Shown one piece after another: positions 24,031 to 33,951 of a stretch of DNA of 64,000 nucleotides (position 1 is the stretch's first letter; each line of letters begins with the position of its first letter). Where the stretch lies: positions 312,743-376,742 of the forward strand of contig LNKV01000011.1 of assembly GCA_001465935.1 (NCBI GenBank). Reading direction: 5' to 3'. The notes beneath the pieces were generated by a model, which made no database searches, had not been told where the DNA came from, and saw only the letters and a list, made by a program, of their open reading frames with translations. The position numbers were made by a program, and so were the translations under genes. Source of the stretch: Clarireedia homoeocarpa. Its lineage: Eukaryota > Ascomycota > Leotiomycetes > Helotiales > Rutstroemiaceae.

Positions 24031-26298
24031 ATGTAAGTACATCATCTGTTTCATGAAGCATGAAGTGACTGTATCTAAACATCATAGGCCTCCACCACCT
24101 AGCCTAACGACGAAAGGAAGGCGACAGCACACTTCCTCTGTTGGTTATACCGCCTTTAAGATAATTCTCAAGATCGTGCTGGTGACTCTGGTCATATGTG
24201 TTGCCCTTTTACCCGCAGCTGCGGTGAAGAATTCTCATGCCATTCATTCCACTCTGGCCACCCTCGAGCCGACAGTCGATATCGCCAACTTTGATATCCA
24301 AACCCAAGCTGATCCTTATCAAGGCCTCCTCAAAAATACCAGCAATCTCCTTGTTCATCAAGCACGAGAAATAGCGAGTATCGGCATTGTATGGCTGGAC
24401 GACTGCGTGAACGACTGCATCTCTAAACAGTATGGCTCGGCCAGTAGCTTTATAAATTGTTCGCCAAAATTGTGGTCGACACTTGATATTCGAATCGACA
24501 ACCTCGTAGAGGCTGGCACGAAATGTGCTCAAACATGTAATCTGACTGTCGAGGAGAATTTTTGTAAGATTTCTTATCGTTCCGCATTGAATTGGTTACT
24601 AATCTGGATGTAGACCAGGCTGCAATGGAGATTCGAGAGACGTGCAACCCGTGGGCAAAGACAGATGTTACTGACGAGACCTCGGAGACTCCAGAAAAGC
24701 AATACACCAAACGACAAGTCGAACAAACTGAAGTGATGGTAGAAGAGTATGAAAGGAATCGAAAACCATTACGCGGTCCTTCACCAATGGTTCACTTGCC
24801 GTTAGATCGCCAGAAGAGGTCCGAAGAAGCCAAACCCAAGTATTGTCCTATTCGTTCTAGAATTCGAGGTACATGCAAGAAAAGGATTCATTCAGAGACT
24901 GGGGATCAAGATGCGCTACATACCAGACCCTTGCGCCGAACGAATGGAATTCCGTCTGGGGCAGAGCCGGGGGAAATTCAGACATGTTCCTATACAGCAA
25001 AGATAAAAAACGGAGGGACATGTCCTGAGATCCCTTCGCCTGAGTTTTTCTCTAATCCGCACATTGCGCTGTCTGCAGAAAGGCAAAGTAAAGAATTGAA
25101 AGACGGTCAGCTGTCTGGATTTGATATTTCCGACACGAGAGTCGAAAAGCGATGCAACCCTTGCGCAGGCAACGAACTTGACTTTCTAAAGGTTGACGAC
25201 ATTACGCAATGTCCCTGTGAGGATTTGTCAGTCAAAGCTGCCAAATCTATCTCTGAATCCGGCAATAGTTGTCCAACAAGCGATAAACATATCGATAATC
25301 ACTGCGGTAAGGATCTCGACACCCGCAAGCCCGTCACTCCTCAATCCAAAATAGTACTCGAGAATCTTGCCCAACAACATACTCTTATCAACGGATATCT
25401 TCACGGCACCAAACAGAACGGTCATTGCGACGTTACCCTCTTCAGCAAACCTGCCATCCGTGTCCGCGAACTCTGGCCCACGGAATGGATACCCAAAACG
25501 GAAGAAGACTGCGATCGATTCCGCACCCAAGTATACAAATATAACGAATGTCTCAAAGAAGTCGGCCATCGAAACATCGGCTTGAAAATGATTCTCGGAT
25601 TCCTGATGCTCGCGGGCGTCAGCGTGGTGGTCTTTTTCATTGTGACGTGTATTAGACGAGCGGTGCGACCGAAGGCGAAACCGTTTACGGCAGAGGAGAT
25701 GGAGGCTGGTGGGCGCAACTGGTATAGAAAGGGGGGAGCTATGCATGGAGATCGCTGGGCTAGAGGGATGTCGCTTCCGGATGAGATGAGGATGGCGGAG
25801 GATAGTTGTACAGGACATAATTTGGTGGAGTGTTCGACTTCGACAGGGGATGAGCATGGGAATGTGGGTGTGAATGCGAAGGGAACTGGCAATGGTAATG
25901 GAGACGGCTGGAAGAAGAGGTCTATTCCGAAGAGAGGGGGTTCGCTACAGGTTGGGAGGGCAAAGGAGCCGTGTGAACCAGGGACAGGCACGAAAGGGGG
26001 AATGCAAAAGCAAGCGCCAAGGATTCCGTCGTTGCAGTTGCCACGTGCGGGGTTAGCCACCGTAAGGAAGTCGAGTGGGCTGGCAGAGGGGACAATTGGG
26101 AGGAATTGGAGAAAGGATGGTTATGAAGGAAAAGGATTGGGAGGGGAAGACGGGGATCGCCATATGAATGCTAGCGAGGTTACGGTTGTGGTTGCGCGTG
26201 AGCATGGCATTGGAACTGATACTGTTCGGAAGGCGGATACGATGACGGAGATAAGCACCGGTGTTACTGTTAGCAAGGATACTAATGCTGTGCTTTGA
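24031..26298 (+). CDS. Two-pass membrane protein with Cys-rich ectodomain, unknown family
   Basis: Not recognised. The best model has exons 24031-24032, 24088-24563 and 24614-26298 (720 aa). The start codon is split: AT at 24031-24032, G at 24088, around a 55-nt intron with GTAAGT, a CTAAAC branch and a CATAG end. Without that intron, an ATG at 24053 adds 11 residues. The protein has a short basic N-tail, a hydrophobic segment at about 26-46 (IILKIVLVTLVICVALLPAA), an ectodomain of about 435 residues with some 20 Cys including a CVNDC pair, then a second segment at about 485-507 (MILGFLMLAGVSVVVFFIV). A Gly/Lys-rich tail of about 210 residues follows. KR dipeptides at about 192-193 and 338-339 resemble Kex2 sites. 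This topology suggests a surface or secretory-pathway protein with both ends in the cytosol. Confidence 0.78.
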
Positions 26299-26691
26299 GT
26301 TGAAGTGGTTGATGATTCAATGGGGATTGAACGCTGCTGGATGGGTTTATTCATGAGCCAACGAGAAGGAGTTGTTATTCTTACCAGTTTTCTCCGTTTT
26401 CGTTTTGCTTTGTCTGTGTTGGTAGCCGTCGAAATGATTATGATTCAAGATTCATGATTCATGGTTTATGTTTTTATGTCCTTCGTTCAAATCGGCAGAA
26501 ATAGGTTTAGAATACTGTACTGTCCTCAAGTAAAGATTCATGGAGTTATTTGCTGCAGTTAGTTAAGTATATGATTGTATACGTGAACCCACCCCATTCC
26601 TTGACTATTCTTTTGACTTTCTCCATGACCTTCATCTACCTTCTTCACTACCACCTCCCAATTACCATATCATTTTTCGCTTGGACTTCAC
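26299..26691. other. Convergent 3' flanks, no gene
   Basis: About 390 AT-rich bases between the stops of two converging genes. No coding signal seen. Confidence 0.55.
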
Positions 26692-27515
26692 TCATGCATC
26701 TTTAGCTCTCGGCTCCCTAATCATAGCCCAATTCCTACCTATCCCCAGCTCCCCTCCTAAATCCCGCTCCATAACATCCACATCCTTAAATCCAAGCTTC
26801 TCATACAACGAATGTCCCGCCACCGTAGCTTCCAGATACGTCTTTTGGCCTGCCGCATCAGCCCATGCGAGCCCATGCGAAAGGAGAAGATTGCCGATGC
26901 CCCGGCGTTGGTAGCTTGGCGAGACGGTGAGGAAGCACACCACTAGTTGGAGGATTAGTAAATCCTATCTATGCAAAGGAAGATGAAATTAAAGCTAGAG
27001 AGAGCAAAAGAAAGAAAGAAAAAAAAAAGGGGGGGGGGGGGGAATAACATGTGACGTGACATACAAAACATATCCTCCTTCCGAAACCACTTCTCCCTCA
27101 TTCTCTCCCACCCTGCCGTCTTCCACTCACAAATCTCAAGATTCGATCCCGCAGGATACTTACTCTTTCCCTCCTCCTTCTCCCGCTTCTCCTTCGCTTT
27201 TTCTTCCCTCTCCCGCGCCTTCTCCTCTTCGGTAACCACGTGCGGCATCTCCCAATGCGTCCACCCTGCTATCGCCCCCGTAGACACATCGACCATCTTC
27301 CAGGTCCGCGTGTGCGGCGTCTCGAGGTACTTGGCGAACGCGCCCTTCACGTAAGTGGACAGTGCTGCGGGGTCGACGTGCGGTTCCGGCCAGCGCGCGA
27401 GCAGGAAGGGATCGCGTGCGAATGAGGCCCGCCAGAGGTCGGTTAAGAAGGGGAGGTCGGTGGGGGTGCAGGGTTGGATGATGAAGGTTGATGGGGAGGG
27501 GGAGGGGGAGGACAT
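26692..27515 (-). CDS. GNAT-family N-acetyltransferase
   Basis: Two exons (27515-27065, 26942-26692) encode 233 aa; the substrate is unknown. The N-terminal part has FIIQPCTPTDLPFLTDLW, the first strand and helix of the GNAT fold, and MVDVSTGAIAGWTHWEMP, the second and third strands. A highly charged Glu/Lys insert lies at about 80-107. The second exon carries the acetyl-CoA loop motif VSPSYQRRGIGNLLLSHGL (Q/R-x-x-G-x-G/A) and YLEATVAGHSLYEKLGF, the usual closing strand and helix. The intron (26943-27064) contains a run of 14 G next to a run of A on the plus strand; splicing it joins EDMF to LVCFLTVSP in frame. The first ATG in frame is at 27513-27515; upstream codons stay open for 50 more residues but lack an ATG, so an upstream exon is possible. 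Confidence 0.85.
27029..27042. repeat. G14 homopolymer inside the acetyltransferase intron
   Basis: Fourteen consecutive G on the plus strand preceded by eight or more A. On the coding strand the intron therefore carries a C14-T tract soon after its donor site. Length may vary between isolates. Confidence 0.9.
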
Positions 27516-28674
27516 TTGGCTGGGGGTTGTGGTATTGCTTATGCTGATGCTGGGTGATGAGACGGAGGGGGTGGGCGATGGTGTGGAAGATGCGAGCAGT
27601 CCAGGGGTGGAAATACTCGCATTCTGTCTTCTGTCTATATATACATCATCAAGAGAGTCATCCAAAGGGCGTGAGTGCTCTATAGAGGCTAGTCAAACCA
27701 CGGTCTACTACGTAGGACTCTTCTCGTTGTGCAGAACACTCGTTCCCACTTTCGCTGTATTGGATGTGCAAACAGAACGAACGCCGTCGTGAGTCACTCT
27801 TGTACTGTACGGTACTGTAAATCGCCAACTCCGAACGCCGCGGCCGAACCACTATGATTCTTTAATCAATCAACTGCGCAGTACCCCGCGTGGAGACCAC
27901 TATATCTCGTCTCCGAAAACACGGCGTTCAGTCCATCTACGCAGCCTTGTCGGAATTGTTCCTTCACTCTGTTCACCATAGATAGATACATGCCGCATCC
28001 GCATGTCGGAATCATCGTGCGGTTGGTCGGCAGATGGCGTTTGCAGGGGAGGAGATAAAGCATGCAGAAGTATATTGGATTATTGATTGATTACTCCATT
28101 GACTTTCCGGCTAGCAATATCCATCCAGCGATAGGCAAGAATAGGATATTACCTGCGGAAGAAGCTTCGTAGCGAGCACGCCTACGGTGCAGTAGCAAAT
28201 TTCGGGAAATTTCAATGCCCGTTTGGTGCTATGATCACCCTTGGTCTTGGTCTTGCTCGAGTATCCTTGTCTCCGTTCATCTCATTCCCGAAAATCGGTT
28301 TGTCAGGTCATGGTGGGACGAACTCATTGTGTTGACCCGACAAAATGTATTTCTCGATGTGTCAAATTGCTTGCTTCGCCTTATTATTACAGTAGTATGT
28401 ATGTCTTCTCGTCGTGTCTCATATCTGTCTTGCACAAAGGGGAGCCGAAGGATTGGATCCTTCTGCACACAAGGCGACTAATTGCATTAGTTACATATTT
28501 AGAAGTGTGAAATGTGATGAAGATCACCATTCTTGCAAAAGTTCTAGATTTGCCTGCGAGTTGAAAAAAAAAAAAAGAGAAAGCTCTAGTGGGAACCGGA
28601 AGGTCTTTAATTTCATTGGATATAGGCCCCGGTTCCTGGGCTGGGTAGGGATCATCCGCTCTCCATGCTTAAGG

Positions 28675-28716
28675 GCAGCAGTAGCAGTAGCAGTAGCAGT
28701 AGCAGTAGCAGCAGTG
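28675..28716. repeat. GCAGTA/GCAGCA microsatellite
   Basis: Six to seven GCAGTA-like units, immediately followed by two copies of GGCTGGCATAGCT-like sequence. It produces spurious Ala/Val or Ser runs in the overlapping frames. Confidence 0.85.
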
Positions 28717-29049
28717 GCTGGCATAGCTGGCATAGGCTTAGGTCGTCGAATGAAAACGGCAGGTGTTACAACGTCGTGCCGGTACCTTATTGCAATGTTA
28801 CCTACCTACTTTCCCCAAAATTGCTCCGTCCCAAAAGTTTCATCTTGCGTCAATATTCCTTGTATTGAAGGTAGGTGGCTGCAGTAGATGAAGTACGGAG
28901 AAGAATACAGTAAGTAAGTAGTACAGGAGTAGGCGATGGGTGGACAACCGAAACATAAACAAACATACAGCAGGAAACAAGAAGAGAAACGCTCTTAACA
29001 CAATACTCGCATATTAATTCTCACAAAAAAGCACTACCGGATGAAAGCT

Positions 29050-29115
29050 ATCGGCATATGCTGGTCTACCAATCGGCATGTGCTGGTCTACCAATCGGCA
29101 TATGCTGGTCTAGCA
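29050..29115. repeat. Three tandem copies of a 22-bp unit
   Basis: Unit ATCGGCATATGCTGGTCTACC plus A, at 29050-29071, 29072-29093 and 29094-29115. Copy 2 has G for A within CATATG and copy 3 has G for C near its end. Each full unit contains a CATATG (or CATGTG) E-box-like core. Confidence 0.9.
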
Positions 29116-29264
29116 ACTATTAATGTATCGGCCATAAGCGTAGCATAGACATTGAGAAATAAGGGGTGGAGACGGTAGAAATTCCATGAATAGCTTCTAC
29201 TGTATCCATCTCAGCGCGAACTGTGATCCGTGAACCATGGGAAGTGCCTGTCACGCCCTGTGCT

Positions 29265-29281
29265 CCCCCCCCCCCCCCCCC
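29265..29281. repeat. C17 homopolymer tract
   Basis: Seventeen consecutive C on the plus strand in the region upstream of the Ser-rich protein gene. Confidence 0.9.
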
Positions 29282-29806
29282 GTACCTGAGGAGGAAGTAC
29301 TGCATAAACCGGGATGCTTCAGCTCTTATTTCTCCCTCACGCCTCTTGCTTGCTTTGGACTCGAAACTTAGAGAAAGTAATCATACTGCACTTCGTACCC
29401 AGAAGGAGAAACAGAAAACAGTTCAGCAACCACAATCACAAGCATAATGCCTTCCTCCGCCTCCTGAAAACGCGAACAGTCTCAATAAACAATTCACGGC
29501 AATCCTGAGAGCGCACGGCAAGCTTGCGCGACCATGAAAATAGCTCACTCGGGCCCCTATCTCGATTTATCAAATACCCGGGTGCCGGCCAAAGGAGTCT
29601 GTCCAATCGCATCCACCTAAAGGAGCTCTGTAAGAGTACTGTGAGCCTCCGTAGCGGTTGACGGCGCATCCTTCATTGGATAGTGCATTATCCAGTTCAA
29701 ATTGAAGCTTCCCCCAAAGCAAGCCAGACCCCGAAACTCTGAGCGAAAAACTTTCTACTCTGGTGCTCTTGTGTGTTTTGGTGGTACGCTTTCGTACTAG
29801 GGAACC

Positions 29807-32514
29807 ATGCCGATTCAATCCTCCAGTACAACCATCACCATGGCTTACCCGCCTGGCTCTCAATCCCCAACTTTAACTGACCCGGGCATGATTCTCCCAC
29901 TGAACGAAACGAATTACGTCCACGAATCCCCCCCTCAACTCCCATCCTTTCGACCTCTTTCCTTGGGTGAATCTTGGGATCAACCAGGAACCGCATACTC
30001 GATTGGTATTCCTCCGAGCACACCCCCCACGGCGATTATATATGGGAATGGAACGATGTTGTCTGATATAGGCGAAGTCACTGAAGCGGAGAGCACTCCA
30101 GGGAAAAAACTCCCAGGACCTGCGGAGCGCCGATTACTCAAGCAACAACAGCTGCAAAATGGACATAGACTGGGCGGCGCTTCGAGCCACGAGTCAGTGA
30201 GGAAGACGCGGGTGGGAAGTCATGAAAGAAAGATCTCGGTGGAATCTTCGAGCACAGTCACTTCGGAACCGCAGAGGGCAGAGATGTTTGGAGATCTCGA
30301 CGACAATGTCAGTGTGGATGATAGCAACTTCCAGGGCGACGATGAGGAGAGTGTCGCGGACTCGTATACGGACCCATATCGAGAAAATATAGTGGCCATG
30401 GAGTCGCGCCGACTGTCGCGGAATGAGAGCAATAATGAAGATGATTTAAATTCTAGTGCTGCTTTGAGTAGGAGGGCGGAACAGATTCTGTTAAATGCAA
30501 AACGAAGACTTAATGTGAGTTCTTGTTTGGAGTGATCTGAGCAGATCGGCTGGGTTAAAATACTAATAATGCACTTCAGAACATGGAGGGCAATCTATCC
30601 CGAGCGCGAAGCTCCCTGATGACCCCATCCCCTTCGATTTCTTCGATCTATAGCAGCAGTCCACTGACGAAGCCTATTTATTCACCTTTACAATACGATA
30701 GGCGCATGAATGGCCTTCCTTCGAGACAGCGATCGTTCAACAAATACTCTAGCGAATCGACGAATTCGAGTCCCGGTCATTCAAGAGTGTGGAGCGAGAA
30801 TAACATTTCGCCTTCCCGCGCAACAGCATTTCCAGTTCGTGCATCTAGTGCTGCAGGATCATATAGACCTAGGGGGACATTAGGGAATGGAACAAGATCA
30901 GCGCAAGGCTCTTATGGTGTGGAAGCTGTTACAGACGGAGCGTATGGCAAATTAGTAAGATCAGCGAATTCGTCACCATCCTTTCGAGTTTCTCCTTCAC
31001 GAACTTCGTTTCTTGGACCATTGTCAGAGGATGAAATACCAGGGCCCCAAGACAACAACAGAGCCGATACGGAAAGGGAGTATTTGAGTCCGCACGAAGG
31101 AAATGGCTTGAGCCGGTCGACATCAAACTCTAGCTTGCAAATGAGAGATATCCAGCACCAGATGCATGATCTGAAAGGAAGACTTTCGGCTTTGCGCGAT
31201 CGTGCTAGGGATGATAATTTGAAGCGTCGCAGCTTGCAAAGCCTGCGCACCCCAAGTCCGTTTACAGCTGGCGAGCAATGGTATAGCGGTGGTGTCATCC
31301 CGAAGGAACAAGAGGAAAGCAATGATGCAACGATGGCCCAGTCTCAATGGGACGAAGTGAAAAGTTCTTCCGAAGAAACTCCTACAGAAGCAAGTCAACC
31401 AACGAAACAACCCCCAAAGGCTTCTGAATCGGACTCCATTAGTGTATATGAGGATGTTAACGAAAAACTCCCAGAACTAGAAGAGTCATTCAGCACTATC
31501 AAAGTCCTGTCGTCTGCAGAGTCGCAAGGCTACGAAACCGCCGAAGAATCGCTAGTCCTTGGAAATCACCATAACGACTACGCCGAAAGCGTCACTGATC
31601 TTGAAGAGTATGATACAGCGGATGGGAGCGATGTTTCGATCTATCATGAATCGCTCGCCGAACAAATTTCTCACGAAGACCGAGAGGACGCATTCGATTA
31701 TGAGCATTTCTTCTTGCATAGTGCCATGGGAACTCTTACCCGAGAAAGGAGAGACAGTTTCAGCTCCGAAGATTCTGTAGAAACAACCCGTGGTCCAGCA
31801 GTTCCTCTCCCCCTTATTCCTGAAGACAACCAAAGTACAAGCGAACGGTCACCAATGTCTCATCTACGATCTGACAGCAATTCGTCCGTATCGACTCTCG
31901 CCTCTTTTGCAACCGCCAAGTCAAATCCTGATGACGAGGACGACGATGAAGACCCATTCAGCCTGACGATTCCTGAGATGAAACCTATTGCAATTGCTCC
32001 CGCTTTTGAAAAGACACCCTCTCAAAAATCTACATCTGCTCCACGTGAGAGCAAGCGCTCCACATTCGGCTCACCTCCACCCATCACGACAATCCGAGAC
32101 GATCAAGATATCGGTATTGCCCGAGGCTCTGGACTATTCGATCTTGACGTCACACATAACCTACACAGCAGAAGCCACTCCTTTGACTCTACCACCTCCA
32201 GCGGCACATCCCACAGCTTCCCCAAAGCCAACGGCATCTCCCCAACCTCCTTCACACCAACCGGGACCTCTTCCAGCACCGTGACTCACCCTCCACGATC
32301 TACATCTCTTGGCAGCCGCCACACAGCGCCGCCCTCACCCGTCCATATGCTTGCTCCTGATGACCAGAAATTAGTCGAACGATTAGTCGCCAGTCTAGGG
32401 AAATGTGTCTTGGGCATGCAAGAGGCTGGACCGAACAGCTATGATGCTAGGATGTGGAGACGAAGATTAGATGCCGCGAGGAGAGTCTTGGAGGGTGATG
32501 AGGGAGCTGTTTAA
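29807..32514 (+). CDS. Large Ser-rich fungal protein of unknown function
   Basis: Two exons (29807-30514, 30580-32514) encode 880 aa. I do not recognise a catalytic domain. Most of the length is Ser/Thr/Pro/Glu-rich and likely disordered, with many RxxS and SP sites suited to kinases. Two short blocks look folded and conserved: a helix spanning the intron (AALSRRAEQILLNAKRRLN joined to NMEGNLSRARSS), and a C-terminal helical hairpin (DDQKLVERLVASLGKCVLGM ... DARMWRRRLDAARRVLEG). A coiled-coil-like helix (MRDIQHQMHDLKGRLSALRD) lies near 420. Such architecture is typical of fungal scaffold or cell-polarity proteins, but that is inference. The alternative start at 29840 (MAYPPG) would shorten it by 11 residues; both ATG contexts are acceptable. 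Confidence 0.82.
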
Positions 32515-33951
32515 TGTCCTATATATGACCAACCAAAACACACAATTATTTAATTTCCTTTTTTCCCTTTCATTTCCTTATCATCACTATCACGACACAC
32601 ATCCTAATAGGCAATATCAACTCACCATGGACAGACAGACGAATATTTTCTTTTGTTTCTCTTTTTTCAAGTCTCTGCTTTTAGAAATCCATTGGAGATA
32701 AGCAAGCAAAATGGCGAGAATGACGGATGCACACCGGCTTGGACAAATATTTGAGACTACTTTTTCTTCTACACATCTCTTTTCTGGGTTTCCAATTTTT
32801 CTTGGTGTCGGGACATCGATTTTTCTTTTGTCTTCTTTTTTGTATGGGACGGACTGGACTGATACCCAAAAACTTGCTCACCCCTCTCAACTTGGAGGAT
32901 TGATGGATTTTAAAAATACGTGTCGAGACTTTTTTTACATAATTTTTATTTTGCTTTTTTCTCAGACTCTTTTTCACACTTCTCCCTCAAAAGAGAAAGA
33001 GAGAGAGAACGGGGGAGGGGCTATTACTTCTTCTTTTCGATTCTTTGATACCCAGATTTTCCACTTTTTATATACATTTGTATTATTTTATTTTATTTGG
33101 TTATTGGTTTCACGGGGATACCATAACTTATCATATCTCTCAACTCAAGCTCGGATTATGGTGCGTGTGGAAGTCAGCATGTGTGCTGTTGTCTTGCTTT
33201 CTCCTTTGGAGAGGATGCTGGTCTTGGGTTTGGCGAATGGACGTATAGGGTGTGTGTTTTGGTTATATGAGCTTGCTCGTTTGGCCATGATGTGATGTGA
33301 TGTGGTGGAGGGAGAGAATGGGATGAGATGGTGTGGTGTGGTGTGGTATGGTGTGGTATTTGGGTTATATGTGTGTGTAGTCGAGTGCGCTAGCGGTGTG
33401 GGCTAGGTTGATGGATCATGGTAGATGAACTCAATGGGCGGTGATGGGGTGTTGGTCGTATGAGATATTTAGGACGTTGGTTGGATGGGTTAGGGCGGGA
33501 ATTGTTCGTTGGATGCATGGGATGGATGGGAAAAATCGGGGAGTTGGGCGCGTGGAGCGGAAATATAATATTCGTATTATCGTGCTTAAAAAAAAGAATA
33601 AACAAATACATTACAATATCGAAAGAATAAAAAAATATGCTTTTGTTGCTCGCAAGGGGTCGGAAAACTATCTATTTACTCGGAATGAGTCTATATTGGA
33701 TGCCTGAAAGTTGTAGTTCTACGATCCGTACCCTCCTTAAACAGCGCGTTGATTGCTCAATCTTTCTTTTTATCTCGATGAATGCATCTTTAATCACCAA
33801 TTCTCACTTCTCGACTCGACTGAGAAATATAACCCAAGTTTGCCCTCGTAACCTAAACTCCATCCCCAGTATGTATGTAACCAAACGAACGTCCAACAAA
33901 CACCTCCTCTCCCTCTGAACCCCCCCCCCCCCCCAATTCCCATCCCCCATT
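32515..33951. other. Convergent 3' flanks, T-rich, no gene called
   Basis: 1.4 kb between converging genes. A 194-codon open frame (32711-33295, +) is made of T-rich low-complexity sequence and encodes mostly Phe/Ser/Leu runs; I reject it. A TGTGG/TGATG repeat-like stretch lies at about 33290-33360 and a C15 run at 33920-33934. Confidence 0.5.
33920..33934. repeat. C15 homopolymer tract
   Basis: Fifteen consecutive C on the plus strand, 17 bases beyond the stop of the polymerase gene. Confidence 0.9.

Larger units (their letters stand above)
27516..29806. other. 2.3-kb intergenic region between divergent genes
   Basis: No gene supported. It holds the promoters of the acetyltransferase and of the Ser-rich protein gene, plus a GCAGTA hexamer repeat, a 22-bp triple tandem repeat and a C17 tract. 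Open frames up to about 157 codons are composed of repeat-derived Ala/Val or Ser runs. Confidence 0.5.

Noticed and set aside
27355..27792. 145-codon plus-strand frame antisense to the acetyltransferase
   Set aside because: A shadow of the coding strand of that gene; Gly/Glu runs mirror its Pro/Ser codons.
32711..33295. 194-codon open frame on the plus strand
   Set aside because: T-rich low-complexity DNA between two converging genes; translation is Phe/Ser/Leu runs without domain features or splice structure.
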